The notes under the pieces are model-generated. The model was not told the DNA's origin and made no database searches. It was given only the letters and a program-made list of their open reading frames with translations. A program made the translations under genes and the position numbers. From Hyphomicrobiaceae bacterium (GTDB lineage Bacteria; Pseudomonadota; Alphaproteobacteria; Rhizobiales; Xanthobacteraceae), in assembly GCA_021324465.1 (NCBI GenBank), contig JAJPJB010000064.1:123563-187562 (forward strand): a stretch of 64,000 bases of DNA, given 5' to 3'. Shown here piece by piece: positions 46,504 to 56,694 of this stretch (within the stretch, counting starts at the first letter, position 1; each line of letters opens with the position of its first letter).

Positions 46504-48129
46504 ATGGCGACGCCCTACGATACGGGCCTTTCTCGCAATCCGGCGAATTTCCAGCCGCTGACGCCGCTGTCGTTTCTGGCGCGTGCAGCCGAGGTGTATC
46601 CCGATCAGACCGCGATCATTCACGGCAAGCGCAGCTGGGCTTACCGGGAGTTCTATACGCGGGCGAAGCGACTTGGCTCGGCCCTCGCCAAGCGCGGCAT
46701 CCGGCGCGGCGATACCGTCTCCGCGGTGCTGCCGAATGTGCCGGCGATGCTCGAAGCGCATTACGGTGTGGCGATGGCGGGCGCCGTGCTCAACTCCATC
46801 AACACGCGGCTCGACGCCGCGATCATCGCCTTTACGCTCGATCACGGTGAAGCCAAAGTTCTGATCACCGATCGCGAATATTCCAAAGTGGTGAAAGATG
46901 CGCTCGCGCTCTGTCAGGCGAAGCCGTTGGTGATCGATTATGATGATCCGGAATTCACCGGCCCGGGCGAACGTCTCGGCAATCTCGATTACGAGCAGTT
47001 TCTGAGCGAAGGCGACGCAGACTTCGCGTGGGAGATGCCGGGCGATGAATGGGACGCGATTGCGCTGAATTACACGTCAGGCACCACCGGCGATCCCAAG
47101 GGCGTCGTCTATCACCATCGCGGCGCCTATCTGCTCGCCATGGCCAATGTCATCACCTGCGGCATGGGCAGGCATCCGGTCTATTTGTGGACGCTGCCGA
47201 TGTTTCACTGCAACGGCTGGTGCTTTCCCTGGACGCTCTCGGTGGTCGCCGGCACGCATGTCTGCCTGCGCGCGGTGCGCGCCGCGCCGATCTATGACGC
47301 CATCGCGACTCACAAGGTCACGCATCTATGCGGCGCCCCGATCGTCATGTCGACTTTGCTCAATGCGCCGGCGGCCGAGCGCAGACCCCTGCCGCATCAG
47401 GTCGAGTTCATCACCGCGGCCGCGCCGCCGCCGGAATCCGTCCTCGCCGCAATGAAATCAGCCGGGTTCAACGTCACCCACGTCTACGGACTTACCGAAA
47501 CCTACGGCCCGGCAAGCGTCAACGACTGGCATCGCGAATGGGACGCGCTCGATCCAACGGCGCAAGCCGTGAAAAAGGCGCGGCAGGGCGTGCGCTATCC
47601 GGTTCTGGAAGCGCTCGAAGTTCTCGATCCTGACACCATGCGGCCGGTGCCGCGCGATGGCGAGACGCTCGGGGAAGTGATGTTCCGCGGCAATGTGGTG
47701 ATGAAGGGCTATCTGAAAAACCCGACCTCGACGGAAAAGGCCTTTGCCGGCGGCTGGTTTCATTCCGGCGATCTCGGCGTCATGCATCCGGACGGCTATA
47801 TTCAACTGAAAGATCGCTCCAAGGACATCATAATCTCCGGCGGCGAAAATATTTCGTCGATCGAGGTCGAGGATGCGCTTTACAAGCACCCGGCGGTGCA
47901 GGTCGTCGCCGCGGTGGCAAAGCCCGACGAAAAATGGGGCGAGACGCCGTGCGCTTTTGTCGAACTCAAGCCGGGCACGACCGCGACGGCCGAAGAACTC
48001 ATCGCTTGGTGCCGAAAGCACCTCGCCGCGTATAAGTGCCCGCGCTACGTGGTGTTCGCAGAGATTCCGAAGACCTCAACCGGCAAGATCCAGAAATTCA
48101 AGCTGCGCGATATGGCAAAGCAGGTGTGA
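46504..48129 (+). CDS. AMP-binding acyl-CoA synthetase (DmdB-like/long-chain acyl-CoA ligase family)
   Basis: LNYTSGTTGDPKGVVYHHRGAYLLAMANVITCGM, HVYGLTETYGPASVNDWHREWDAL, GWFHSGDLGVMHPDGYIQLKDRSKDIIISGGENISSIEVE, KTSTGKIQKFKLRDMAK. Confidence 0.92.
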   Translation: MATPYDTGLSRNPANFQPLTPLSFLARAAEVYPDQTAIIHGKRSWAYREFYTRAKRLGSALAKRGIRRGDTVSAVLPNVPAMLEAHYGVAMAGAVLNSINTRLDAAIIAFTLDHGEAKVLITDREYSKVVKDALALCQAKPLVIDYDDPEFTGPGERLGNLDYEQFLSEGDADFAWEMPGDEWDAIALNYTSGTTGDPKGVVYHHRGAYLLAMANVITCGMGRHPVYLWTLPMFHCNGWCFPWTLSVVAGTHVCLRAVRAAPIYDAIATHKVTHLCGAPIVMSTLLNAPAAERRPLPHQVEFITAAAPPPESVLAAMKSAGFNVTHVYGLTETYGPASVNDWHREWDALDPTAQAVKKARQGVRYPVLEALEVLDPDTMRPVPRDGETLGEVMFRGNVVMKGYLKNPTSTEKAFAGGWFHSGDLGVMHPDGYIQLKDRSKDIIISGGENISSIEVEDALYKHPAVQVVAAVAKPDEKWGETPCAFVELKPGTTATAEELIAWCRKHLAAYKCPRYVVFAEIPKTSTGKIQKFKLRDMAKQV

Positions 48130-48305
48130 GGATCGTCACGCCTTCACCGGCGGATCTGCCTCCGTCCATGCACCTCTTTTGCTGCTTGTCCTCAGACGCG
48201 GATGCCCGCGACTACAGACACGACGATCAATACAGCTTCATTCCTCCGCGCCCGTGGGATGCCCAAGCGCGGACAGCGCAGCCCGAAAACTCGCCGTGTA
48301 CCGAG

Positions 48306-48485
48306 CTAGTGGACGATCGCGCCTTGCCGCAGGCGGGCAATCTCGTCCTTTACGTACAATTTCTTGCGTTTCAATTCCAGGAGATGAAGGTCGTCGGTGG
48401 AGGGATGGGAGAGCGCTTCACTGATTTCTTGCTCAAGGGCCTGATGCCGCTTCTCAAGTTCCGCAAGATGCGATTCGATCGCCAT
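48306..48485 (-). CDS. DUF465/YdcH family small protein (below cutoff of supplied ORF track)
   Basis: Translated by hand: MAIESHLAELEKRHQALEQEISEALSHPSTDDLHLLELKRKKLYVKDEIARLRQGAIVH*; GGAGGCAAGTAC upstream of ATG. Confidence 0.88.
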   Translation of the reverse strand: MAIESHLAELEKRHQALEQEISEALSHPSTDDLHLLELKRKKLYVKDEIARLRQGAIVH

Positions 48486-48773
48486 GTACTTGCCTCCTTG
48501 CGTCGATTATTGGCGGTTCACATCATCCTACACACGCCTTGGACCGGGCAAGCATAGTCCGGATTTAGGCTTACGAAAATCCCCATTCTGCACCGGCGAA
48601 GGGTTTTCGGCGCGATTGCCGCAGTTCCCCAGGGGCTTGTGGCGATTAGCAAAAAGGCGATAATCCAGAGCAGCTTGCTGGCGCCTGTAACGGCTGAGCG
48701 CACGATCGGTTCGTCGGGCCGGTCGAGAGTTTTTCATGCCAAACGGGCCGACCAGGGTGCGACCAAGGCGGCG

Positions 48774-48980
48774 ATGACGAAAGACGAAGAACGCGAGCTG
48801 CGGGCCGAACTCGCGCGCCTGTTGCAGGCGCATCGCGACCTCGATGCGGCAATAGCCGCCCTGCAGGATTCGCCCGGCTCCGATCTGCTCCAGGTGCAAC
48901 GCCTGAAGAAACGCAAGCTCCTGTTGCGCGACCGCATCACCTTTATCGAAGACCAGCTCACGCCCGACATCATCGCGTAG
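48774..48980 (+). CDS. DUF465/YdcH family small protein
   Basis: MTKDEERELRAELARLLQAHRDLDAAIAALQDSPGSDLLQVQRLKKRKLLLRDRITFIEDQLTPDIIA. Confidence 0.85.
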   Translation: MTKDEERELRAELARLLQAHRDLDAAIAALQDSPGSDLLQVQRLKKRKLLLRDRITFIEDQLTPDIIA

Positions 48981-49100
48981 GCCCGACATCATTGCGTCAG
49001 AGCGTCACTGCGTAAGGGATGTTAGCGAGGCGCGCGAAGTAGGAGCCGGGAGCCGATAATCACACATCGCGAACAGCCGCTGCGCGGCCTACGGAGTGAC

Positions 49101-49814
49101 TCAGCCGGTTGCCCGCTCCTTCCGCGCCGCTTTGCGCGCATACATTGCGGCATCGGCACGCGCCAAAACCTCGTGTGGCCTGTCGAGCGCGCCGAGCAGT
49201 GCCACGCCGGCCGAGGCGCCAACAACCAAGGTTGAATTGCGCCAGCGCACGGCCGTCGCATAGATCGCGGCTTCGAGAGCCGCTGCTTTGCCTTTGGCCG
49301 CGGCGCCGGTGACGTTCCACAGCAGGACGGCGAATTCGTCGCCGCCGATGCGCGCCACAATGTCGGAGCTGCGCACCGCGCGGACCAGCGCGCCCGCGAC
49401 GGCCTTGAGCACAACATCGCCGGCGGCATGGCCATGGCGGTCATTGATCGGCTTGAAGCCATCGAGATCGATATAGATCAGCGCGGCGCTGGTGCCATAG
49501 CGTTTGACATAGGCGAGCGAGCGTTCGAGCTCGCGTTGGAAGCCGCGCCGATTGCGGATCTCCGTAAGCGGATCGATGTCGATGCGCGCTTCGAGCTCGC
49601 TGATGCGCGCGCGTGACGCGGCAAGTTCGGCGGCGAGTGCGTCCACTTCGGCGGCGAGTTGCATGACCAGCGCGCGCGAAGACCGTTTCGAGGATTTCGG
49701 CGCGCGTGACGTTTGCCTTCCCGCGGTTTGTGCACTGCGCAATCTTGGCCGCGCCCGCGGCGGCATGATGGCCGTGCGGCGCGGCTTCGCCGTCTCGTCT
49801 TCCATCGAAGGCAA
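49101..49814 (-). CDS. GGDEF domain diguanylate cyclase
   Basis: IDPLTEIRNRRGFQRELERSLAYVKRYG, YIDLDGFKPINDRHGHAAGDVVL, RSSDIVARIGGDEFAVLL (I-site plus GGDEF). Confidence 0.92.
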   Translation of the reverse strand: MPSMEDETAKPRRTAIMPPRARPRLRSAQTAGRQTSRAPKSSKRSSRALVMQLAAEVDALAAELAASRARISELEARIDIDPLTEIRNRRGFQRELERSLAYVKRYGTSAALIYIDLDGFKPINDRHGHAAGDVVLKAVAGALVRAVRSSDIVARIGGDEFAVLLWNVTGAAAKGKAAALEAAIYATAVRWRNSTLVVGASAGVALLGALDRPHEVLARADAAMYARKAARKERATG

Positions 49815-50046
49815 TCCCCGCCCGCGAATCGCAAGCGAGCATAGCCTGCCCGCCGCGCCGGTTTATGCCGAAAAATTGAAAAGAAATTGCCCGTCCCGCC
49901 TGCGCCTCCGTCCGCACTAACTCCGTCCGCACCAACAATGGCTGGATTCAGGCATGTTTGTTCAGCCTGCGTTCACGCGTAAAGGGGAACTTTACGTCCA
50001 GAGGGGCGGTTGGAATGCACGAAAACACCCATTGCGAGGTGATGTC

Positions 50047-50328
50047 ATGAGAAGCCTTTTGACTGCGCTGATTGCGGCGGCGAGCTTGGCCGCCGCCACG
50101 GTAGCGACTTCGGCTCCGGCGCAAGCGCGCTGGGGTTGGGGCTGGGGAGGTGCCGCGGCCGGCTTTGCTGCAGGCGCCATCGTCGGCAGTGCGCTGGCGG
50201 CGCCTTATTACGGCTACCCGTATTACGGTTACTACGGCTATGCGCCCTATCCGTATCCGGCCTACGGCCCCGCCTGCGTATGGCGGCGGGTGTGGAACGG
50301 CTATTACTGGGTTCGTGCCTGCATTTGA
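50047..50328 (+). CDS. Small secreted glycine-zipper, Tyr-rich protein
   Basis: Signal peptide; WGGAAAGFAAGAIVGSALAAPYYGYPYYGYYGYAPYPYPAYGPACVWRRVWNGYYWVRACI. Confidence 0.75.
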   Translation: MRSLLTALIAAASLAAATVATSAPAQARWGWGWGGAAAGFAAGAIVGSALAAPYYGYPYYGYYGYAPYPYPAYGPACVWRRVWNGYYWVRACI

Positions 50329-50552
50329 GCGCGGTGCAGGCTCGCGAGTCCCAGTCGACATCGTCACGGTGCCCCGGCGGGACACCGTAAGCGTCTCCTT
50401 CTGCTGGCGGAACGCATTCTTGGACCAAATTTCCGCCAAATAGTCGCGCTTGAATCCGGGAGGGTGTGACGCGCATTCATCGGGGGTTACGGGGACTTCC
50501 CGCTTCACTCAAGTCCTTGATCGGCGCCCGGCCGGTCACACGAGGAAACCAC

Positions 50553-50894
50553 ATGCACAAGTCGCTCATCGGGCTGGCTGCGGCCGGCGCCATCGGGCTT
50601 GGCACTTTGATCGGCCCGAGCCCTGCCAATGCCGGCTGCTACGGCTGCGCCGTCGGCGCCGGCGTCATCGGCGGTATCGCGGCCGGCGCCATCATTGGCA
50701 GCGCGATTGCCAACAGCCCGCCCCCGCCGCCCGCTTATTATCCGCCTCCGCCTCCACCGCCGCCCTATGGCCCGCCGCCGGTCGTCTATGGCCCAGGCTA
50801 TGCCGAGCTCGCCCCCGGCTGCTATTGGGGTAAGCGCAAGGTCTGGGTCGAAGGGGTCGGCTATCGCTGGCGCACCGTACAGGTCTGTCCATAG
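50553..50894 (+). CDS. Small secreted glycine-zipper, Pro-rich protein
   Basis: Signal peptide; GVIGGIAAGAIIGSAIANSPPPPPAYYPPPPPPPPYGPPPVVYGPGYAELAPGCYWGKRKVWVEGVGYRWRTVQVCP. Confidence 0.75.
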   Translation: MHKSLIGLAAAGAIGLGTLIGPSPANAGCYGCAVGAGVIGGIAAGAIIGSAIANSPPPPPAYYPPPPPPPPYGPPPVVYGPGYAELAPGCYWGKRKVWVEGVGYRWRTVQVCP

Positions 50895-51000
50895 CGGGTC
50901 CCCCGGGCGGGCCCGTGACGTATGACGTATCGGTCCTTGGCTGGTTTGAGTCCTTGGCCGGTCTGTCGACTGAACCAGGCTTGCTTTGCGTCTTAAATTC

Positions 51001-51029
51001 AACCGGCCGACTCGCGCAGTCGGCCGGTT
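51001..51029 (+). terminator. Strong hairpin, candidate terminator
   Basis: AACCGGCCGACT-CGCGC-AGTCGGCCGGTT perfect 12-bp stem followed by TGCTTTTG. Confidence 0.6.
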
Positions 51030-51304
51030 TGCTTTTGACTGTGACCAACGGCTGAGAAAGCCGGCGCCTTGACTCCACGCTTTCATCAGATCGGGTTATC
51101 GATGCTACGATGACGATTGGGACGCAACGCCGTGCGCTCGCACCGCTTGCCGCATCGGAACGAGGCAGGAGCCGTCATGTCGGCCACCGCGCCAAGTTCG
51201 CTGGCAGTGTCGGTTCTGCCGTTGCGACGGCACGGCATCTCATCGCGCAAGCCTTCATTCTATCGCATGCCGGCGTGGCCCGAGTCTGGGCACGAAGGCC
51301 GCGC

Positions 51305-52123
51305 ATGCGGGCGCGCGCGATGACGATTCTCGGCTGGAGCGCCGCGCTCGCACTTGTTTTCTACGTCGCACTCGCGGCGATGATCTATCTCGCGCAGCGC
51401 TCCTTGATGTATTTCCCGGACAGGGTTGCGGTGACGCCGGCGGCGGCGGGGCTGAGCGAAGCGCAAGAGGTGCCGCTCACCGCGGCCGACGGCGTGCCGA
51501 TTCATGTCTGGCACGTGCCGCCGCGCGACAATAAACCGGTGTTGCTCTATTTCCATGGCAATGGCGGCGCGCTGCGCTACCGTGTCGAGCGGTTTCACCG
51601 TCTGGTCAGTGACGGCATCGGTCTGGTCGCGCTGGAATATCGCGGCTATGGCGGCCTCCCCGGCAGCCCGAGCGAGGCCGGTCTGATCGCAGACGCGCAC
51701 GCCGCCTATGACTTCGCGGTCTCACGCTATCCGCCGCAACAGATCGTGCTGTGGGGCGAGTCGCTCGGCTCGGGCGTCGCGGTCGCGCTGGCAGCGGAAA
51801 AACCAGTCGGCCGGGTGATCCTCGAGGCGCCTTTCACCTCGGCGGAAGCGGTCGGCGCGCGGCATTATTGGTATCTGCCGGTGCGTCTTCTGATGAAGGA
51901 TCAATTCCGCTCCGACGAGCGGATCGGCAAAGTCACCGCGCCTTTGATGATCATGCATGGTGTCCACGATCGCGTCGTTCCTTATGCCATGGGCGAAGCG
52001 CTGTTCAATCTGGCCAACAAGCCGAAGCACATGGTGCGCTTCCTCGACGGCGATCATGAAGACCTCGACGCCCACGGCGCGCTCGACGCGGTGGCGCGCT
52101 TTCTTGCGGGTGATTTGGATTGA
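51305..52123 (+). CDS. Alpha/beta hydrolase (membrane-anchored, BEM46/YfhR-like)
   Basis: N-terminal TM; LLYFHGNGGALRYRVERFHRL, LWGESLGSGVAVALAAEKPVGRVILEAPFTSAEAVG, PLMIMHGVHDRVVPYAMGEALF. Confidence 0.9.
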   Translation: MRARAMTILGWSAALALVFYVALAAMIYLAQRSLMYFPDRVAVTPAAAGLSEAQEVPLTAADGVPIHVWHVPPRDNKPVLLYFHGNGGALRYRVERFHRLVSDGIGLVALEYRGYGGLPGSPSEAGLIADAHAAYDFAVSRYPPQQIVLWGESLGSGVAVALAAEKPVGRVILEAPFTSAEAVGARHYWYLPVRLLMKDQFRSDERIGKVTAPLMIMHGVHDRVVPYAMGEALFNLANKPKHMVRFLDGDHEDLDAHGALDAVARFLAGDLD

Positions 52124-52227
52124 CAGCTCGCCAAAGCCGCTGGTCCGCGCGAAAGCGGGGACCCGTACCGCCCGTCTCCGCTGCCGGATTGTCGCTTCTG
52201 CGGCAATGAGCGAATGAGGTGGCGCGA

Positions 52228-53115
52228 TCAAAAGGTCGGATAGACCTGGCCGATCCTGCCGCCGACGCGGGCAAAGCCGCTCTGCGCCGGCTCATATTTG
52301 TTGTTGATGTTGAGCGCTTTGGCATAGGAGCCGGCGGCCTTGTCCTTGGCGCCGAGCCGCTCATAAGCCAGCCCGCGGCTGGTCCAGGCGCGCAGATCCG
52401 TCGGATCGAGCTGCACCGCCTGATCGAGATCGTCACAGGCCGCTTTGACGTCGCCGGTGGCGAGATAGCTCAGGCCGCGCGCGACGAAGGGGTCGGCCTT
52501 TCGGCCGTTCAGGCCGATGGCAGTCGTGAAATCTTCGATCGCAAAAGCGTGCTGGTTTTGGCTCTGATAGAGCAGGCCGCGGTTGTAATAGGCTTCCGCA
52601 TTGTCCGGCTTAAGCGCAATAGCCTTGTTGAAGTCGTTGAGCGCCTGGTTGCTGCGGCCCTGCTCGCGATAGACAATGCCGCGGCCGAGATAGGCCGGCG
52701 AATAGGCGGCATCGATCGCGAGCGCCTTGTTGTCATCGGCAAGCGCCAGATCGAGCTTATTGGTCTTGCGATAGATCAGAGCACGATTGGCGTAAGCCTG
52801 CACGTAATTGGGGTCGAGGCTGAGCGCTTTGTTGAAGTCGGCCAGCGCCTGATCGTTGCGTCCTGCTTCGCCGTAAACGGCGCCGCGCATATTATAGGCC
52901 TGCGGGTCGTCCGGATGTTTTTCGATCACTTCGGTGAGCGAGGTCAGATTCGACTGCGAGGGTGCATGGATCGCGGCCTCTGTCTCGGATGCCGGGCCAC
53001 TCAAAGTGGAGCAGGCGGCCAGGGTGAGCGCAACCGCTGCCGTCGCCATTGCGCCCGCGAAGTCGCAGCCCCTTCCCAAGATCCCGTACACAATGGCATC
53101 GACCGGTCGCGTCAT
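52228..53115 (-). CDS. Tetratricopeptide repeat (TPR) lipoprotein-like protein
   Basis: Lipobox-like LTLAACS; repeated AYNMRGAVYGEAGRNDQALADFNKALSLDPNYVQAYANRALIYRK-type TPR units. Confidence 0.9.
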   Translation of the reverse strand: MTRPVDAIVYGILGRGCDFAGAMATAAVALTLAACSTLSGPASETEAAIHAPSQSNLTSLTEVIEKHPDDPQAYNMRGAVYGEAGRNDQALADFNKALSLDPNYVQAYANRALIYRKTNKLDLALADDNKALAIDAAYSPAYLGRGIVYREQGRSNQALNDFNKAIALKPDNAEAYYNRGLLYQSQNQHAFAIEDFTTAIGLNGRKADPFVARGLSYLATGDVKAACDDLDQAVQLDPTDLRAWTSRGLAYERLGAKDKAAGSYAKALNINNKYEPAQSGFARVGGRIGQVYPTF

Positions 53116-53170
53116 TCGCCACCCAGGCTCTTACAAGTCGGGATTTACGAAGGATAGCACCCCGGCGCGC

Positions 53171-53202
53171 CAAAAAAACGGCGCGGGCCCACTGCCCGCG
53201 CC
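53171..53202 (-). terminator. Rho-independent terminator of rpsU
   Basis: On minus strand GGCGCGGGC-AGTGG-GCCCGCGCC-GTTTTTTT. Confidence 0.88.
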
Positions 53203-53229
53203 TTCACCAAATCCAAGCCTGACCGGAAA

Positions 53230-53511
53230 TCAGCCGAAACGAGGCGTACGTGGCGCGCCAGATCTGGCACTGCCGGGCGCGACCGGCGTGGGTTTAGCCT
53301 TGACGGGCAGCAGACCTTCGCGCTGCAGCCGCTTGCGCGCAAGCTTGCGGGCGCGGCGGATCGCTTCGGCCTTCTCGCGTGCTTTTCTTTCCGAGGGCTT
53401 TTCGTAATGGCCGCGAAGCTTCATTTCGCGGAAAATGCCCTCGCGCTGCATTTTCTTCTTCAGCGCCTTGAGGGCCTGGTCGACATTGTTGTCACGGACG
53501 AGAACCTGCAC
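53230..53511 (-). CDS. rpsU: 30S ribosomal protein bS21
   Basis: [69 protein letters not shown] start 53511. Confidence 0.95.
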   Translation of the reverse strand: MQVLVRDNNVDQALKALKKKMQREGIFREMKLRGHYEKPSERKAREKAEAIRRARKLARKRLQREGLLPVKAKPTPVAPGSARSGAPRTPRFG

Positions 53512-53672
53512 GCGTGCTCCTTTTGCAGTCGGTTCCTGGCGATTGCTTTGGCGGCCAGGGCCAAACGCCCGCGCCACCTTGCCGCGGCCTGTAGCAGAAC
53601 AAGGCCAAAAAGTCCATCGCCCTGGATGACGGCGCAAATCCCGGCTTCGCCAGGCGGTCCGAATGCGCCGGT

Positions 53673-54752
53673 CTAGTCGGCAAAGACCCGCGTGATATGT
53701 CCCATCTTGCGGCCGGGCCGCACGGCAGCTTTGCCGTAGAGATGGACGGCGGCGCCGGGTACGTCCAGCCAACGCCGATAATCCTCGACCTCATTGCCGA
53801 TCAGATTGATCATCTCCACCCTGCCATGCCGGATCGGCTTGCCCAGCGGCCACCCGGCAACCGCTCTGATATGCTGCTCGAACTGCGAGACGGAGACACC
53901 GTCGAGCGTCCAGTGGCCGGAATTGTGCACGCGCGGGGCGATCTCGTTGACGAGCAGGCGGCCGTCGCGCAGCACGAACATCTCCACCGCGAGCACGCCG
54001 ACATAGCCGAATGCTTGTGCGATCGTCTGGGCAATCTCCCGCGCCTGGCGCTCCGCAGCCTGCGAGATCGCAGCCGGGACGCGCGAGATCTTCAAAATGT
54101 GATCGCGATGCTCGTTCTCGGTGACATCGAAACACTCGACAGCGCCGTCGTGCCCGCGCGCGGCGATGACCGAGACCTCGCGCTCGAACGGCACAAAGGC
54201 TTCGAGGATGCAGGGCTGGCCGCCGACCTCGCGCCAGACCGCCTGCGGGTCGCTGCCATTCTTGATCAGGGCCTGACCCTTGCCGTCATAACCGAAACGC
54301 CGGGTCTTAAGCACCGCCGGCCGGCCGATCCGCCCCATCGCCGATTTCAGCGCCGCCGCCTCGCCGACATCGGCAAACGCCGCGGTGGCAATGCCAAGGC
54401 CGGCGACGAAAGTCTTTTCGGCAAGGCGATCCTGGGTCGTGGCAAGGATTTTTGGATCCGGCAAAACCGGGATGCGCGCCGCGAGAAACGTCGCAGTCTC
54501 GGCCGGCACATTCTCGAACTCATAGGTGACGACGTCGACATCGCCGGCAAAACGGTCGAGCGCTTCGGTATCGGTATAATCCGCGCAAGTGACACGATGC
54601 ACGACGTCGAAGGCGGGCGAATCCGGACTCGGCGAAAAGACATGGCACCTGAAGCCCAGGCGCGCCGCGGCCAGCGCCAACATGCGGCCGAGCTGACCGC
54701 CGCCGAGGATGCCAATTGTCGCGTCGGCCTTCAGCACGGCCGGCGCAGGCAT
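53673..54752 (-). CDS. purK: 5-(carboxyamino)imidazole ribonucleotide synthase
   Basis: [94 protein letters not shown]. Confidence 0.97.
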   Translation of the reverse strand: MPAPAVLKADATIGILGGGQLGRMLALAAARLGFRCHVFSPSPDSPAFDVVHRVTCADYTDTEALDRFAGDVDVVTYEFENVPAETATFLAARIPVLPDPKILATTQDRLAEKTFVAGLGIATAAFADVGEAAALKSAMGRIGRPAVLKTRRFGYDGKGQALIKNGSDPQAVWREVGGQPCILEAFVPFEREVSVIAARGHDGAVECFDVTENEHRDHILKISRVPAAISQAAERQAREIAQTIAQAFGYVGVLAVEMFVLRDGRLLVNEIAPRVHNSGHWTLDGVSVSQFEQHIRAVAGWPLGKPIRHGRVEMINLIGNEVEDYRRWLDVPGAAVHLYGKAAVRPGRKMGHITRVFAD

Positions 54753-54769
54753 TGTCGCAGCGGCTGGGC

Positions 54770-55279
54770 TCACGCGCCGTCCTTTGGCGTTTCGGCGACA
54801 GCCGCTGTCTGACGCGCGCGCCATGCCTCCAGCCGGCTGCCGAGCTTTGGGTCGCTGAGCGCCAAGACGCTGGCTGCAAGCAGCGCGGCATTGATCGCGC
54901 CCGCCTGGCCGATCGCCAAGGTGCCGACCGGGATCCCCGGCGGCATCTGCACGATCGAATACAGCGAATCCTGTCCCCACAGCGCCTTCGATTCGATCGG
55001 AACGCCGAACACTGGAAGGGGGGTCAAGGAGGCCGTCATGCCCGGCAGATGTGCCGCGCCGCCGGCGCCCGCAATAATGACTTTAAAGCCTTCCGCCTTG
55101 GCGCCCCTGGCAAAGGCGTAGAGCCGCTCCGGCGTACGGTGCGCGGACACGATGCGCTTGTCATAGGGCACATCGAGCGCATCGAGCGTGTCGGCGGCAT
55201 GTTTCATGGTCGCCCAGTCGGACTGGCTGCCCATGATGATAGCCACCAATTTCCTGTTGGATGTCGCTTCCGGCGCCAC
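54770..55279 (-). CDS. purE: 5-(carboxyamino)imidazole ribonucleotide mutase
   Basis: [71 protein letters not shown]. Confidence 0.97.
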   Translation of the reverse strand: MAPEATSNRKLVAIIMGSQSDWATMKHAADTLDALDVPYDKRIVSAHRTPERLYAFARGAKAEGFKVIIAGAGGAAHLPGMTASLTPLPVFGVPIESKALWGQDSLYSIVQMPPGIPVGTLAIGQAGAINAALLAASVLALSDPKLGSRLEAWRARQTAAVAETPKDGA

Positions 55280-55406
55280 GCGAAAGAATCCCCTGCGCGA
55301 AGGAAGCGCCGGATTATAGGCTCGCGCGTTGGGGTTACAAGGCGGCTATGGTGCCGCCGCCGGTCGATTGGTTAAAGGGTCTATTGAAAAGCGGAGCAGC
55401 ACGGGC

Positions 55407-56117
55407 ATGCAGATGGGCCAATATCATTATTTGCCGCTGGCGCCGGGCTTTTTTGCCATTCTGGTAGGCATCTTCATCGTCGTGCTGGTGCTGCGCTCAG
55501 TGCGATTTGCCTATGAGAGTCTCGGCGTTTCGTCCGGCACGGCGATGTGGCTTCTGTTTGGCTCGCTGATCGGCAGCATCTTCAACATTCCGGTCGCCGA
55601 ATTGCCGCCGGAGCGGGTGATGTCCAATCAGATCATCGATTTCTTCGGTATGCGCTACCAAATCCCGGTCGTGACCCATCTGGCCGGGACGGTGATTGCG
55701 GTCAATGTCGGCGGCGCCGTGATCCCGACTCTCATGTCGCTCTACCTGCTTGCCAAACGCGAGCTCTGGGTGAAAGGTACGATCGCCACCCTGATCGTCG
55801 CTGTCGTGCTGCACTGGCTCGCTGATCCCGTGCCGGGTCTTGGCATCGCGGTGCCGGTTTTCGTTCCCGTCGTCGTGACAGCGGCGGTCGCGCTGCTGCT
55901 GTCGCGGCGCGACGGGGCACCGCTCGCCTATATCGCAGGCTCACTCGGCACGCTGATCGGCGCCGATCTTTCGAATCTCGATAAGGTCCGCGGCCTCGGC
56001 GCTCCGGTCGCTTCCATTGGCGGCGCCGGCACTTTCGACGGCATATTTCTGACCGGCATTCTCGCCGTGCTCATCGCCAGCCTTTATCCGCATCCGCGCC
56101 AGCCGCAATGGCAGTAG
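55407..56117 (+). CDS. DUF1614 domain membrane protein
   Basis: Multi-TM; MQMGQYHYLPLAPGFFAILVGIFIVVLVL...GGAVIPTLMSLYLL...GADLSNLDKVRGLGAPVASIGGAGTFDGIFLTGILAVLIA. Confidence 0.85.
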   Translation: MQMGQYHYLPLAPGFFAILVGIFIVVLVLRSVRFAYESLGVSSGTAMWLLFGSLIGSIFNIPVAELPPERVMSNQIIDFFGMRYQIPVVTHLAGTVIAVNVGGAVIPTLMSLYLLAKRELWVKGTIATLIVAVVLHWLADPVPGLGIAVPVFVPVVVTAAVALLLSRRDGAPLAYIAGSLGTLIGADLSNLDKVRGLGAPVASIGGAGTFDGIFLTGILAVLIASLYPHPRQPQWQ

Positions 56118-56150
56118 CGATTTGGATGCGTCAATCGCCGTTCCGGCACG

Positions 56151-56204
56151 GGCATGTGCTCGGCATGTGCTTGGCAATGTGCTTGGCATGTGCTTGGCAT
56201 GTGC
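56151..56204. repeat. Short tandem repeat, about 5 units of GGCATGTGCTT
   Basis: GGCATGTGCTC|GGCATGTGCTT|GGCAATGTGCTT|GGCATGTGCTT|GGCATGTGC read directly. Confidence 0.9.
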
Positions 56205-56293
56205 GCATGCCGGGCGTCGCTCGGAGACACGAGGATGGATTGTCAGACGGCGTCCCGCAAGGTAACGGATAAGGAAAGCGGGATGCCGCGGCG

Positions 56294-56692
56294 ATGCCCA
56301 ATCCGGCCGACATCAAGGATTATCACGCCCACATCTATTACGATCCGGCGACCAGCCGCGACCGCGCCGAGCGCTTGCGCGATCGCGTCGCGGCCGCGTT
56401 TCCGCTGGCCAGGCTCGGACGCTGGCACGACGAACTGGTCGGGCCGCACCCGCAGTCGATGTACCAGATCGCCTTCCCTGTCGAAATGCTGGCCGAGTTT
56501 GTGCCTTGGCTGATGCTCAACCGCGCCGGCTTGACCGTGCTCCTGCATCCGGAGACCGGCGACGACTTGACCGATCATACCGCGCATGCCGCGTGGTTTG
56601 GTGCTGTGCTGCCGCTACGTCTTGAAGCGTTCAAGAATGGCCGGCAACTCAATGCAAACGAGTGTGTTCGCTGTCCGCACAACGGGAGGTAA
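56294..56692 (+). CDS. DOPA 4,5-dioxygenase family protein
   Basis: IKDYHAHIYYDPATSRDRAERLRDRVAAAFPLARLGRWHDELVGPHPQSMYQIAFPVEMLAEFVPWLMLNRAGLTVLLHPETGDDLTDHT. Confidence 0.9.
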   Translation: MPNPADIKDYHAHIYYDPATSRDRAERLRDRVAAAFPLARLGRWHDELVGPHPQSMYQIAFPVEMLAEFVPWLMLNRAGLTVLLHPETGDDLTDHTAHAAWFGAVLPLRLEAFKNGRQLNANECVRCPHNGR

Positions 56693-56694
56693 CC

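Noticed and set aside
56151-56204. Possible CRISPR-like array
   Set aside because: Units are 11-12 bp directly adjacent with no spacers; this is a simple tandem repeat. No cas genes in the window.
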